Below are positions 1 to 13,465 of a stretch of DNA of 64,000 bases, in pieces. Numbering within the stretch: the stretch's first letter is position 1; the number at the start of each line of letters is the position of its first letter. The DNA is taken from positions 1,400,001 through 1,464,000 of the forward strand of contig CP119325.1 in assembly GCA_029202525.1 (NCBI GenBank), read 5' to 3'. The notes beneath the pieces were generated by a model. The model made no database searches. It was not told where the DNA came from and worked only from the letters and a program-made list of their open reading frames with translations. Made by a program: the position numbers and the translations under genes. The DNA comes from Candidatus Pseudomonas phytovorans (lineage in GTDB: Bacteria > Pseudomonadota > Gammaproteobacteria > Pseudomonadales > Pseudomonadaceae).

Positions 1-294
<294 letters not shown>

Positions 295-379
295 ATCGAC
301 GACATCAGCCTGCTGATGAGCACCCACACGAATTGCTTGATTCTTTGTAAAAGACGATGCTGTAACGCGACCCTGTTAT

Positions 380-456
<77 letters not shown>

Positions 457-481
457 TTACTTGGTATTAGCCGTAGAATAC

Positions 482-557
482 GGGGCCATAGCTCAGCTGG
501 GAGAGCGCCTGCCTTGCACGCAGGAGGTCAGCGGTTCGATCCCGCTTGGCTCCACCA
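482..557 (+). tRNA. alaT: tRNA-Ala (TGC anticodon)
   Basis: A 76-base tRNA with an encoded CCA. The acceptor GGGGCCA pairs with TGGCTCC, the anticodon loop reads CTTGCAC, and the T-loop is TTCGATC. It follows tRNA-Ile by 25 bases inside the 16S-23S spacer, the standard Ile-Ala pair. Confidence 0.97.
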
Positions 558-637
558 CTTTCGCGGTACACAGTAACTTGTCAGAACTTAGAAATGAACA
601 TTCGTTGATGAATGTTGATTTCTGACTTTTGTCAGAT

Positions 638-652
638 CGTTCTTTAAAAATT
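638..652 (+). promoter_or_regulatory. boxA-like antitermination site in the rRNA spacer
   Basis: The stretch GTTCTTTAAAAA resembles the boxA element (core CTTTAA) to which Nus factors bind during rRNA antitermination. It lies about 150 bases before the 23S gene, where spacer boxA elements are normally found. The call rests on sequence similarity only. Confidence 0.6.
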
Positions 653-784
653 CGGATATGTGATAGAAATAGACTGACATGCACTTTCACTGGTGTGTGA
701 TCAGGCTAAGGTAAAATTTGTGAGTTCTGCTCGAAAGAGCAACGTGCGAATTTTCGGCGAATGTCGTCTTCACAGTATAACCAG

Positions 785-801
785 ATTGCTTGGGGTTATA
801 T

Positions 802-806
<5 letters not shown>
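785..806 (+). other. 23S rRNA processing stem, left arm (right arm 3688-3710)
   Basis: The bases from 785 to 806 (ATTGCTTGGG then GTTATATGGTCA) are complementary to 3688-3710 with a single bulged base. In the precursor they would form a stalk of about 22 base pairs closing off the 23S rRNA, the usual RNase III processing substrate. Confidence 0.75.
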
Positions 807-3694
<2,888 letters not shown>

Positions 3695-3844
3695 ATAACA
3701 CCCAAGCAATTTGTGCAGGCCTCTGAACAAGAAGCGCCAAATTGTGGTGGTGAAGACGAAAGAACCGAAAGTTCGAACGTACCCACAAATATCACATATC
3801 CGGATTCGCTGGGCTGTCCATCTGGACATTCTGGCTACAGAATT

Positions 3845-3961
3845 TCTTGACGACCATAGAGCATTGGAACCACCTGATCCCATCCCGAACTCAGTAGTGA
3901 AACGATGCATCGCCGATGGTAGTGTGGGGTTTCCCCATGTGAGAGTAGGTCATCGTCAAGA
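3845..3961 (+). rRNA. rrf: 5S ribosomal RNA
   Basis: A 5S gene of about 117 bases. The terminal helix CTTGACGA (3846-3853) pairs with TCGTCAAG (3953-3960). The internal sequence CCATCCCGAACTCAG is the conserved loop of bacterial 5S rRNA. It follows 23S by about 150 bases and is the last gene of the operon. Confidence 0.95.
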
Positions 3962-3969
3962 TTCATTTC

Positions 3970-4013
3970 GCAAAACCCCTATCTGCGCACGCAGGTAGGG
4001 GTTTTGTCTTTTC
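3970..4013 (+). terminator. Rho-independent terminator of the rRNA operon
   Basis: The arms CAAAACCCCTA and TAGGGGTTTTG, with CTGC/GCAG extending the stem, form a strong hairpin followed by TCTTTT. It lies 9 bases after 5S. A possible ATG at 4004 lies inside this hairpin, which argues against using it as the recC start. Confidence 0.9.
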
Positions 4014-4111
4014 CGCTCAGGAAAAGATTTGTCTCCATGCCTGCCATGGTCCAAGGCAGGCCTCGTGATATGGTTCCGCATCGGAATCAACCGCCTTCCA
4101 GGGAATGCTCA

Positions 4112-7100
4112 ATGGCTACTACCACTCTCCAGCCCGGCTTCATGATCGTCCACGGCAACCGCCTCGACGACTTGCGCAGCCTGGTGGTGAGCTGGATGCG
4201 CCGCTACCCCTTGGCGCCGCTGGAAAATGAAATCGCCCTGGTGCAAAGCAACGGCATCGCCCAATGGCTCAAGCTGGCCCTGGCCGAAGACCCGCTGGAA
4301 GACGACCTGGGCGGCTGCGGCATCGCCGCGGCAATCGATGTTCAGCTGCCTGGCAGCTTCATGTGGCAGTTGTATCGAAGTGTGCTGGGGCGCGACGAAA
4401 TTCCTGAAGTTTCCCTGCTCGACAAGGCCCCGCTGACCTGGCGCCTGATGCGCTTGCTGCCGGCCTTGATCGAACGCCCGCATTTCGAGCCGCTGCGGCG
4501 GTTCCTCACCGACGACAGCGACCTGCGCAAGCGTTACCAGCTTGCCGAGCGGCTGGCTGACCTGTTCGACCAATATCAGGTCTACCGCGCCGATTGGCTC
4601 AGGGACTGGGCAGCGGGCGAGCACATCCTTAACACCGCCCGTAGCGAGCGCAAAGCGCTGCCCCCGGGCAACCGCTGGCAAGCCGAACTGTGGCGTGCGC
4701 TGCTGGAGGATGTCGGCGCAGAAGGCATGGCGCAGAGCCGCGCCGGGGTGCACCAGCGCTTTATCGAGCGTATCAACAGCCTGCAGCAGGCTCCTGCAGG
4801 GCTTCCACCGCGGGTGATCGTGTTCGGTATCTCCTCGCTGCCTGCCCAAGCGCTGGAGGCCTTGGCCGGCCTGGCGCGCTTCAGCCAGGTGCTGTTATGC
4901 GTACACAACCCCTGCCGGCACCACTGGGCCGATATCGTTGCCGACAAGGACTTGCTGCGCCATCAGTACAAGCGCCAGCAGCGCAAGCAGGGCATGCCCC
5001 TGCAACTGGACGACCAGTCGCTGCATCAACATGCCCACCCGTTGCTGGCAGCCTGGGGCAAACAAGGGCGCGACTACATCAACCTGCTCGACAGTTATGA
5101 CGACCCGGGCAGCTACCAGGGTGTGTTCAGCGATGGTCGCATCGACCTGTTCAGTGACGGCTCGCCCACAACGCTGCTCAGCCAACTGCAGGACGACATC
5201 CTCGAATTGCGCCCGCTGGCCGAAACCCGCGAGCTGTGGCCGCCTGTCGACACGGCGAAAGACCGTTCGGTTCGTTTCCACATTGCCCACAGCCCGCAAC
5301 GCGAAGTGGAGATCCTCCACGACCAGCTGCTGGCCCGCTTCAGCGCCGACCCTACGTTGCGCCCGCGTGACGTGATCGTCATGCTGCCAGCCGTAGACAC
5401 CTACGCGCCGCATATCCGCGCGGTGTTCGGCCAGTTGCAACGCAATGACCCGCGCTACATTCCGTTCACCCTCACCGACCAGGGCCAGCGCGGGCGAGAG
5501 CCTTTGCTGATCGCCCTCGAACACCTGCTCAAGTTGCCGGACAGCCGCTTCGCGGTCAGCGAAGTACTTGACCTGCTGGATGTGCCGGCCGTGCGCGCAC
5601 GTTTTGGTATTCGCGAAAATGACCTGCCCACGCTACACCGCTGGATCGAAGGGGCCGGCATTCGCTGGGGCCTCAATGCCGAGCAGCGGGCCAGCCTGGG
5701 CTTGCCCGCAGGGCTTGAACAGAACAGCTGGCGTTTCGGCTTGCGGCGCATGCTGCTGGGCTACGCGGTGGGGGTGGGTGAAGCCTGTGATGGCATCGAA
5801 CCCTACGATGAAATCGGCGGCCTGGACGCGGCACTGATCGGCCCGCTGGCCGCGCTGCTCGACGCGCTCGAAGTGGCCTATCAGGCTTTGTCCGAGCCTG
5901 CCACCGTCAGCCAGTGGGGCGAGCGCCTGAATGCCTTGCTGCAGGTGTTCTTCCTCGCCGAAGGCGAGCGCGACGAATTCCTGTTGATGCAGTTGCAGGA
6001 GTTGCGTGATAGCTGGCTTGAAGTGTGCGAAACCGTTGGCCTGCAAGACCCACTGCCGCTGACCGTAGTGCGCGAAGCCTGGCTGTCGGGCCTCGATCAG
6101 GGCAAGCTGTCGCAACGCTTTCTCGCCGGTTCGGTGAATTTCTGCACCCTCATGCCCATGCGTGCCATCCCGTTCCGCGTGGTCTGCCTGCTGGGGATGA
6201 ACGATGGCGACTACCCCCGCGCGCAGCAACCGCTGGACTTCGACCTGATGGCCAGCGACTATCGCCCCGGGGACCGTTCGCGCCGCGAGGATGACCGCTA
6301 CCTGTTGCTCGAAGCGCTGCTGTCGGCACGTGACCAACTGTATATCAGCTGGGTAGGGCGCAGTATTCGCGACAACAGCGAACGCCCAGCCTCGGTACTG
6401 ATCGGCCAGTTGCGCGATCACCTTGCCGCCGGCTGGCAGCTGGCCGGCGCAGAGCAGGGTCAGCCCGGCCAACCCGACGAGCGGTTTTTACACGCCCTGA
6501 CCCAGGAGCACCCGCTGCAACCGTTCAGCTCGCGTTACTTCGAGAAGGGCAGCCCGCTGTTCAGCTTTGCCCACGAATGGCAGGTCCCCCACCAGCAGCG
6601 CCAGGAGGACGAGCAGGGTGACGCCGACCTGCCGCCATACCACGACGATGAAGCCTTGAGCCTGACCCAGCTGAATGATTTCCTGCGCCACCCGGTGCGA
6701 CATTTCTTCAGTCAGCGTTTAAAGGTGTACTTCGAAGCGCTGGAGGCGCCAACCCCGGACGAAGAACCCTTCGTGCTCGATACCCTGCAACGCTACGGTG
6801 CCAGCGAGAGCCTGCTCGGTGCGGCACTGTCCGAACCGGAAAATCCAGAACAAGCCTTGCAGGTGCAGGCCCGGCGTTTGCAGGCCTGTGGCGTGCTGCC
6901 GCTGGCTGGCTTCGGCGAACTGCTACAAAGCGAACTGATCGAGCCTCTGCCAGACCTGCTGCAACGTCACCGCCAGTTGCTGCAACGCTGGCCACAGCTG
7001 GTCGAGGGCGCGTTACCGTTGCATTTCGAGCATGGACAGCATCGGCTTGAGGGCTGGCTGGGCCGGGTGTTCCAGGCAGATGACCAGAGCCTGCTCAGCA

Positions 7101-7591
7101 TCACCACCGTACCCAACACCATCAGCGCCGGGCGTAACAACCTCAAGTGGCACCGCCTGATTGCCCCTTGGGTCACGCACCTGGCGGCCTGCGCGGCAGG
7201 CTACCGCTACAACAGTGCGTTGGTCGCCAGTGACCTGACGCTGCTGCTTGCACCGTTGCCGCAAGACCAGGCTGCACAACTGTTGGGCGATTTGCTGGTG
7301 GCCCGCCAGGCGGCGATGAACGCGCCGCTGCCGGTTGCAGCGAAAACCGCGTTCGCCTGGCTGGCCCAGGACGATGAAGACAAAGCACTGGCAGCGGCTG
7401 CCCGTGCCTATGAAGGCGACGAGCGCACCAGCTTCGGCGAGCGCAGTGAAAGCATCGCCCTGGCCCGCCAGTTCCGCGACTTCGCCGCGCTCACTGCAGA
7501 CGAAACCTTTGAAGGCTGGTGCGAGTCCCTGTACCGCCCATTGTTCAACGCCCCTTGGCAAACCCTGGGCAACCCGGAGAAAGGCGCATGA
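4112..7591 (+). CDS. recC: RecC, exonuclease V gamma subunit
   Basis: RecC is the subunit of the RecBCD helicase-nuclease that splits the DNA strands and recognises Chi, during repair of double-strand breaks. The product from 4112 is 1159 residues, the usual RecC size. The N-terminus carries the hallmark GFMIVHGNRLDDL followed by NGIAQWLKLALA, part of the inactive helicase fold. The ATG at 4112 starts MATTTLQPGF. Longer in-frame starts, back to 4004, would put the start in the rRNA terminator and add a tail unlike RecC. The stop overlaps the recB start by 4 bases (ATGA), so recC-recB-recD is one translationally coupled operon. Confidence 0.95.
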   Translation: MATTTLQPGFMIVHGNRLDDLRSLVVSWMRRYPLAPLENEIALVQSNGIAQWLKLALAEDPLEDDLGGCGIAAAIDVQLPGSFMWQLYRSVLGRDEIPEVSLLDKAPLTWRLMRLLPALIERPHFEPLRRFLTDDSDLRKRYQLAERLADLFDQYQVYRADWLRDWAAGEHILNTARSERKALPPGNRWQAELWRALLEDVGAEGMAQSRAGVHQRFIERINSLQQAPAGLPPRVIVFGISSLPAQALEALAGLARFSQVLLCVHNPCRHHWADIVADKDLLRHQYKRQQRKQGMPLQLDDQSLHQHAHPLLAAWGKQGRDYINLLDSYDDPGSYQGVFSDGRIDLFSDGSPTTLLSQLQDDILELRPLAETRELWPPVDTAKDRSVRFHIAHSPQREVEILHDQLLARFSADPTLRPRDVIVMLPAVDTYAPHIRAVFGQLQRNDPRYIPFTLTDQGQRGREPLLIALEHLLKLPDSRFAVSEVLDLLDVPAVRARFGIRENDLPTLHRWIEGAGIRWGLNAEQRASLGLPAGLEQNSWRFGLRRMLLGYAVGVGEACDGIEPYDEIGGLDAALIGPLAALLDALEVAYQALSEPATVSQWGERLNALLQVFFLAEGERDEFLLMQLQELRDSWLEVCETVGLQDPLPLTVVREAWLSGLDQGKLSQRFLAGSVNFCTLMPMRAIPFRVVCLLGMNDGDYPRAQQPLDFDLMASDYRPGDRSRREDDRYLLLEALLSARDQLYISWVGRSIRDNSERPASVLIGQLRDHLAAGWQLAGAEQGQPGQPDERFLHALTQEHPLQPFSSRYFEKGSPLFSFAHEWQVPHQQRQEDEQGDADLPPYHDDEALSLTQLNDFLRHPVRHFFSQRLKVYFEALEAPTPDEEPFVLDTLQRYGASESLLGAALSEPENPEQALQVQARRLQACGVLPLAGFGELLQSELIEPLPDLLQRHRQLLQRWPQLVEGALPLHFEHGQHRLEGWLGRVFQADDQSLLSITTVPNTISAGRNNLKWHRLIAPWVTHLAACAAGYRYNSALVASDLTLLLAPLPQDQAAQLLGDLLVARQAAMNAPLPVAAKTAFAWLAQDDEDKALAAAARAYEGDERTSFGERSESIALARQFRDFAALTADETFEGWCESLYRPLFNAPWQTLGNPEKGA

Positions 7592-10500
7592 CCCAGGACC
7601 GTCCCCTGGCACTGAGTTTTCCCCTGCATGGCAGCCAGCTCATCGAGGCCAGTGCCGGCACGGGCAAGACCTTTACCATTTCCGCGCTGTACCTGCGCCT
7701 GATCCTCGGTCATGGCGGCGAACAGGGCTTCGACCGCGAGTTGCTGCCACCGCAGATCCTTGTGGTGACCTTCACCGACGCCGCCACCAAGGAGCTGCGT
7801 GAACGTATCCGCGCCCGCCTGGCAGAAGCTGCACGGTTCTTCCGAGGTGAACTGGAGGGCGCCGACCCGCTGCTGCACCAGCTACGTGGCGATTATCCAC
7901 AAGAGGCCTGGCCGCGTTGTGCCGGCCGGCTGGAAGTCGCCGTGCAGTGGATGGACGAGGCGGCGGTGTCGACCATCCACGGTTGGTGCCAGCGCATGCT
8001 GCGCGAGCATGCCTTCGACAGCGGCAGCCTGTTCACCCAGACCCTTGAAACTGACCACAGCGAGCTGCTTGGCCAGGTCATGCGCGATTACTGGCGGCGC
8101 TTCTGCTATGGCATGCAAGGTGACGCACTGGTCTGGGTGCGCAGTCACTGGGGCAGCCCTGATGCCTTGCTGCCACGGATCCGCCCGCTGTTCGGCCGCG
8201 TGCGCGCCCAGCAGGACGGCCCAGAGCCTGCAGCACTGATCCAGGCATCGCTGCAGCAACGAGGCGAACAGTTGGCCCGGCTCAAGGCGCCGTGGGTGCA
8301 GTGGGCCGAGGAGCTGCGGCAAATCTGTCGCGATGCGCTGGCCGCCAAGCAGGTCGATGGCCGCAAGATGCAAGCCCGTTATTTCGAACCTTGGTTCGAC
8401 AAGCTCAGTGTCTGGGCCGGCGACGAGCAACTCGTGGAGCTCGACCTGGGTACCGGCTTCACCCGCCTGACACCAGAGGGCATGGCCGAAGCCTGGAAAG
8501 GCGAGCCCCCCGAGCACCCGGCCCTCAACGCGATGCAGGCACTGCAGCAACAACTCCAGGCCCTGCACAGCCCGGATGCGCCCTTGCTCGAGCATGCGGC
8601 CAACTGGGTATCGGCACGGTTCGAAGTTGAGAAGCGCCGGCGTGCGGAAATGGGCTTCGACGACATGCTCGTGCGCCTGCAACACGCCTTGGCCAGCGAG
8701 GCCGGCGAGCGCCTGGCCGGCCTGATCCGTGAGCAGTTCCCGGTAGCGCTGATCGACGAGTTCCAGGATACCGACCCGGTTCAGTACGGCATTTTCGAGC
8801 GCATCTACCAGATCAGCGAAAACCGTGCGGAAACCGGCCTGTTCATGATCGGTGACCCCAAGCAGGCGATCTACGCCTTCCGGGGTGCCGACATCTACAC
8901 CTACCTCGCTGCACGGCGCGCCACCAGCGGCCGCCTGCACAGCCTGGACACCAACTACCGGTCCAGCCAAGCCATGGTCGCGGCGGTCAACCAGGTATTC
9001 CTGCAGGCCGAGGCGCGTGAAACGGGGCGGGGTGCATTCCTGTTCCGCGAGGCCGATGACAACCCGCTGCCATTCATCGAGGTCCGCGCCAAAGGCCGTG
9101 GCGAGCAGCTGCTGATTGACGGGCAAGCCAGTGCAGCCCTGCAATGCTGGCAGTTGGAAAGCGAGGAACCAGTCTCCAGCAGTGTCTATCGCCAGCAGCT
9201 GGCGGCCAGTTGCGCCAGCCATATCGTTGCGTTGCTCAATGGCGGTCAGCAGGGCACGGCGGGCTTCCAGAATGGCGAAGGCGAACTGCGCCCATGCCTG
9301 CCCTCGGACATCGCCATCCTGGTGCGTGACGGCCATGAAGCGCAGATGGTCCGCACCGAGTTGGCCGCACGCGATGTGCGCAGCGTTTACCTGTCCGACA
9401 AGGACTCGGTGTTCGCCGCTCAAGAGGCCCACGACCTGCTGGCCTGGCTCAAGGCCTGCGCCGAGCCGGACTCGGAGCGCCTGTTAAAGGCCGCACTGGC
9501 CAGCCTTACACTGGGGCTGTCACTGGCTGCGCTGGACCGGCTGAACCAGGATGAACGGGTCTGGGAAGGCTGGGTCATGCGTTTTCGCGATTATCGCAAT
9601 ACCTGGCAACGCCAAGGCGTGCTGCCCATGCTGCGGCACCTGCTGCACGACTTCCAGCTGCCGCGCACGCTGATCCGCCGCAGTGACGGCGAACGCGTGC
9701 TGACCAACCTGCTGCACCTTGCCGAACTGTTGCAGCAGGCAGCGGGGGAGCTGGACGGTGAACAGGCGCTGATCCGCCATCTGACCGAGCATCTGGCCAG
9801 TTCCGGGCAGGCCGGTGAAGAGCAGATCCTGCGCCTGGAGAGCGACGAACAGCTGGTCAAGGTGGTGACGATCCACAAGTCCAAGGGCCTGGAGTACCCC
9901 CTCGTTTACTTGCCGTTCATCTGCACCAGCAAACCGGTGGACGGTAGCCGCTTGCCGTTGGCCTGGCATGACAGCCACGGCAATGCCCACCTCACCCTTA
10001 CCCCGGACCAGGCGCAGATCGAGCGCGCCGACGATGAGCGCCTGGCAGAAGACCTGCGCCTGCTCTACGTGGCCCTGACCCGCGCCCAGCATGCTTGCTG
10101 GCTGGGTGTCGCCGACCTCAAGCGCGGCAACCAGAAGAGTTCACAGCTGCACTGCTCGGCATTTGGCTATCTGCTGGGTGGCGGCCTTGCCCTGGCAGGT
10201 TCGCAGCAGCTTACACAGTGGCTGCAGGCGTTGGCGGCCACATGCCCGCATATTGCTTGCCCGGGCCTGCCGCTGGCAGATGAGCAGGTGTATCGCATGC
10301 CCCATGCCGACCGTGAGCTGCTGCCCGCACGCAAGCCGCGTCGCGCAGCGGCCGAGCATTGGTGGATCGCTTCGTACAGCGCCCTGCGTATCGGCGATCA
10401 GGCGCTGGTTGCTGACAGTTCGCAGGCTCAGCAGCTACTGGATGACGAAGGAGTCGATGCCCAGCTGCTGCGCGAGGTCCCGGCCGACAGCGGCGATATC

Positions 10501-11262
10501 CACCGCTTCCCGCGGGGGCCGAACCCCGGCACCTTCCTGCATGGCTTGCTGGAATGGGCGGGCCGCGAGGGCTTCAGCCAGGTCAGCGGCAACCCACAAC
10601 TGATTGAGCGCACCGTTGGCCAGCGCTGCAGCCGCCGCGACTGGACTGGCTGGATCCCCACCTTGAGCCACTGGATGCAACGCCTGCTGGGCGAGGTATT
10701 GCCGTTGCCGGGCAGCGACCAGGGCGTGATGTTGGGGCAGTTGCGTCATTACCAGATCGAAATGGAGTTCTGGTTTGCCAGCCACCGGGTCGACGCCGAA
10801 CAACTCGACCGCCTTGTTGCACGCTACACCCACCCCGGCCTGGCGCGCCCGGCGGCGCAGCCGACCGTACTCAATGGCATGTTCAAAGGCTTCATCGACC
10901 TGGCGTTCGAGCTGGACGGGCGTTATTACGTGACCGACTACAAATCCAACTGGCTGGGCCCGGATATCCAGGCCTACGACGCCATGGCCATGGAAAAGGC
11001 CATTATCGAGCACCGTTACGACCTGCAGTACGTGCTGTACCTGCTGGCCCTGCACCGCCAGTTGCGCGCTCGCCTGCCGGACTACGATTACGACCGCCAT
11101 GTTGGCGGTGCCCTGTTCATCTTCCTGCGTGGCGCCAGCAGCAGCGGCCACGGCGTGTACCACACCAGGCCACCGCGCGAGCTGATCGAAAGCCTGGATG
11201 CGCTGTTCCGTGGTGAGCGCCCGCCGTCACAACAGGACCTGTTTGCCGGAGCCGTGACATGA
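7588..11262 (+). CDS. recB: RecB, exonuclease V beta subunit (helicase-nuclease)
   Basis: RecB is the 3'-5' helicase and the only nuclease of RecBCD, and it loads RecA after Chi. The protein is 1224 residues. Walker A is ASAGTGKTFT near residue 20. Walker B reads IDEFQDTDPVQ. The UvrD-type motif HKSKGLEYPLVYLP lies in the second helicase half, and the C-terminal nuclease motif shows GFIDLAFE then VTDYKSNW, giving the metal-binding D and the D-Y-K. The ATG at 7588 overlaps the recC stop, and the first residues MTQDRPLALSFPL match the family. A start further upstream at 7519 would lie within recC and is rejected. Confidence 0.96.
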   Translation: MTQDRPLALSFPLHGSQLIEASAGTGKTFTISALYLRLILGHGGEQGFDRELLPPQILVVTFTDAATKELRERIRARLAEAARFFRGELEGADPLLHQLRGDYPQEAWPRCAGRLEVAVQWMDEAAVSTIHGWCQRMLREHAFDSGSLFTQTLETDHSELLGQVMRDYWRRFCYGMQGDALVWVRSHWGSPDALLPRIRPLFGRVRAQQDGPEPAALIQASLQQRGEQLARLKAPWVQWAEELRQICRDALAAKQVDGRKMQARYFEPWFDKLSVWAGDEQLVELDLGTGFTRLTPEGMAEAWKGEPPEHPALNAMQALQQQLQALHSPDAPLLEHAANWVSARFEVEKRRRAEMGFDDMLVRLQHALASEAGERLAGLIREQFPVALIDEFQDTDPVQYGIFERIYQISENRAETGLFMIGDPKQAIYAFRGADIYTYLAARRATSGRLHSLDTNYRSSQAMVAAVNQVFLQAEARETGRGAFLFREADDNPLPFIEVRAKGRGEQLLIDGQASAALQCWQLESEEPVSSSVYRQQLAASCASHIVALLNGGQQGTAGFQNGEGELRPCLPSDIAILVRDGHEAQMVRTELAARDVRSVYLSDKDSVFAAQEAHDLLAWLKACAEPDSERLLKAALASLTLGLSLAALDRLNQDERVWEGWVMRFRDYRNTWQRQGVLPMLRHLLHDFQLPRTLIRRSDGERVLTNLLHLAELLQQAAGELDGEQALIRHLTEHLASSGQAGEEQILRLESDEQLVKVVTIHKSKGLEYPLVYLPFICTSKPVDGSRLPLAWHDSHGNAHLTLTPDQAQIERADDERLAEDLRLLYVALTRAQHACWLGVADLKRGNQKSSQLHCSAFGYLLGGGLALAGSQQLTQWLQALAATCPHIACPGLPLADEQVYRMPHADRELLPARKPRRAAAEHWWIASYSALRIGDQALVADSSQAQQLLDDEGVDAQLLREVPADSGDIHRFPRGPNPGTFLHGLLEWAGREGFSQVSGNPQLIERTVGQRCSRRDWTGWIPTLSHWMQRLLGEVLPLPGSDQGVMLGQLRHYQIEMEFWFASHRVDAEQLDRLVARYTHPGLARPAAQPTVLNGMFKGFIDLAFELDGRYYVTDYKSNWLGPDIQAYDAMAMEKAIIEHRYDLQYVLYLLALHRQLRARLPDYDYDRHVGGALFIFLRGASSSGHGVYHTRPPRELIESLDALFRGERPPSQQDLFAGAVT

Positions 11263-13334
11263 GCCGAAGCCTCGTCGACCTGTTACCCACCCCGTTGCAC
11301 GCCGAACACCTGCTGGCGCTGGCGCCGCAGCATGACAGCGGTGACCTGCTGCAATTGCTCGACCGCTGGGTAGAGCGGGGATGGCTGCGGGCCCTGGACC
11401 GCGCGTTCGTCTCGTTCCTCGAAGAGCGCGCGCCCGGCAGCGACCCCTTGCTACTGCTGGCGGCGGCGCTGGCCAGCCACCAACTGGGCCACGGGCATGT
11501 CTGCCTGGACCTGCAACAAACCCTGGCCGAGCCCGATTTCGCCTTGTCGCTGCCGCCGGAAGGCGATGCCCTGACCGGCCCCTTGCTATTGCCATCGCAA
11601 TTGCTGGCCAATCTCGACCTGAATGCCTGGCGCCAGCGCATTGCAGCCAGTGCGCTGGTAGCCGCCGGTGATACCCCAGGCCACCAAGCGCGGCCACTGG
11701 TACTCAGCGGTGAGCGCCTGTACCTGCGCCGTTACTGGAGTTACGAGCGGCGCATCGACCATACCCTGCGCCAGCGCCTGACCCAGGCCGAAGCGCCGCT
11801 GCCCGACCTGTCAGGTCGTCTGGCACAACTGTTCGAGGGCGGTGCGCCGGTTGGCCAGCTGGACTGGCAGAAGCTCGCCTGTGCACTGGCCACCCGTGCA
11901 GGTTTCAGCATCATCACGGGTGGCCCCGGCACGGGTAAAACCACGACCGTGGTGCGCCTGCTGGCCTTGCTGCAGGGGCCGGCGGTGGAGCAGGGCAGGC
12001 CGCTGCGCATTCGCCTGGCCGCGCCGACCGGCAAGGCTGCAGCGCGCCTCACCGAATCCATTGGCCAGCAAGTCGAGCGCTTGCAGGTCAGCGCCGAAGT
12101 ACGCGGGCAAATCCCCACTGAAGTGAGTACCGTGCACCGCCTGCTAGGCAGCCGGCCCGGCTCGCGGCATTTCCGCCACCATGCCGGCAACCCGCTGCCG
12201 TTGGATGTGCTGGTGGTCGACGAAGCGTCGATGATCGACCTGGAAATGATGGCCAACCTGCTCGACGCCCTGCCACCCCGCGCGCGACTGGTGCTGCTGG
12301 GCGACAAGGACCAGCTGGCCTCGGTGGAGGCCGGTGCGGTGCTGGGCGACCTGTGCCGGGATGCCGAAGAGGGCTATTACTCGCCTGCGACCGCCGCGTG
12401 GCTGGAACAGATCAGTGGCGAGTCGCTGGCCGCCAGCGGCCTCAAGCCTGGTGACGAGCAGCGCAACCCTTTGGCCCAGCAATTGGTGATGCTGCGCTTC
12501 TCTCGGCGCTTCGGGGAAGGCAGCGGCATCGGTCAGCTGGCGCGGCTGGTCAACCGCCAGGACTCCCATGCAGCGCGTAACCTGCTGGCCGCGCCGCCGG
12601 CCGACGTGCACAGCCTTGGCCTCAAACACGAGCAGGACCGTGCTTTCGACCGCCTTCTACTCGATGGCCTGAACCGCGGTGTCGAGGGCCCGCAGGGCTA
12701 TCGCAGCTACCTGCGCACACTTGGCCGCCACCGGCCGGCACTTGAAACCGTATTTGACGACCCCGTGTGGGAGCAATGGGCGGCCAAGGTGCTGCACAGT
12801 TTCGAGGACTTCCAGTTGCTGTGTGCGGTACGTCGTGGCGCCTGGGGTGTCGAAGGCCTCAACGAACGGGTGGCACGGGTGCTGCACAATGCCGGGCTGA
12901 TCGACAGCCAGCAGCCCTGGTACGAAGGGCGCCCGGTGCTGGTGACCCGCAACGACTACGGCCTGGGCCTGATGAACGGTGACATCGGCATCGCCCTGCG
13001 CCTGCCGGATGAACGCGGTGAGCCGCTGCTGCGGGTGGCCTTCCCGCGTAACGACGGCAGCGGTGGTGTGCGTTTCGTCTTGCCCAGCCGGCTCAACGAG
13101 GTGGAAACGGTGTTCGCCATGACCGTGCACAAGTCCCAGGGCTCGGAGTTCAGCCACACCGCGCTGGTACTGCCGGATGCGCTCAACCCGGTGCTGACCA
13201 AGGAACTGGTGTACACCGGCATTACCCGTGCCAAGCACTGCTTCAGCCTGGTCGAGCCACGGCAGGGCATTTTCGAAGAAGCGGTGGCGCGAAAGGTACG
13301 GCGTATTTCCGGGTTGATGCTGGAGCAGGTCTGA
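11259..13334 (+). CDS. recD: RecD, exonuclease V alpha subunit (5'-3' helicase)
   Basis: RecD is the fast 5'-3' SF1B helicase of RecBCD and keeps the nuclease active. The protein is 691 residues, slightly longer than E. coli RecD. Walker A is GGPGTGKTTTVVRLLALL, Walker B is VVDEASMIDLEM, and the late helicase motifs TVHKSQGSEF and YTGITRAK are intact near the C-terminus. The start ATG overlaps the recB stop by 4 bases. The order recC-recB-recD without an intervening ptrA is the pseudomonad arrangement, unlike E. coli. Confidence 0.95.
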   Translation: MSRSLVDLLPTPLHAEHLLALAPQHDSGDLLQLLDRWVERGWLRALDRAFVSFLEERAPGSDPLLLLAAALASHQLGHGHVCLDLQQTLAEPDFALSLPPEGDALTGPLLLPSQLLANLDLNAWRQRIAASALVAAGDTPGHQARPLVLSGERLYLRRYWSYERRIDHTLRQRLTQAEAPLPDLSGRLAQLFEGGAPVGQLDWQKLACALATRAGFSIITGGPGTGKTTTVVRLLALLQGPAVEQGRPLRIRLAAPTGKAAARLTESIGQQVERLQVSAEVRGQIPTEVSTVHRLLGSRPGSRHFRHHAGNPLPLDVLVVDEASMIDLEMMANLLDALPPRARLVLLGDKDQLASVEAGAVLGDLCRDAEEGYYSPATAAWLEQISGESLAASGLKPGDEQRNPLAQQLVMLRFSRRFGEGSGIGQLARLVNRQDSHAARNLLAAPPADVHSLGLKHEQDRAFDRLLLDGLNRGVEGPQGYRSYLRTLGRHRPALETVFDDPVWEQWAAKVLHSFEDFQLLCAVRRGAWGVEGLNERVARVLHNAGLIDSQQPWYEGRPVLVTRNDYGLGLMNGDIGIALRLPDERGEPLLRVAFPRNDGSGGVRFVLPSRLNEVETVFAMTVHKSQGSEFSHTALVLPDALNPVLTKELVYTGITRAKHCFSLVEPRQGIFEEAVARKVRRISGLMLEQV

Positions 13335-13360
13335 CCCTGCCGAAAATCAATTGGAGATCC

Positions 13361-13380
13361 CCTGTGGGAGCGCATGTGCC
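13361..13380 (+). repeat. Degenerate half-REP sequence
   Basis: CCTGTGGGAGCGCATGTGCC begins like the REP elements found elsewhere in the window (CCTGTGGGAGCGGGC...), but the hairpin half is lost. It lies in the 131-base recD-yfiR gap. It is probably a decayed REP remnant, and no function is claimed. Confidence 0.4.
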
Positions 13381-13465
13381 TCCGAGATCAGTGTCTTTCC
13401 TACATTGATGCGGCCATGTGCTATCGTTGCGCCGATATTGGAAGGGACTTTAAGAGATTTCCCAC

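Noticed and set aside
7882..9432. A 516-codon open frame antisense to recB
   Set aside because: It covers the conserved helicase core of RecB on the other strand; no domain and no ribosome site.
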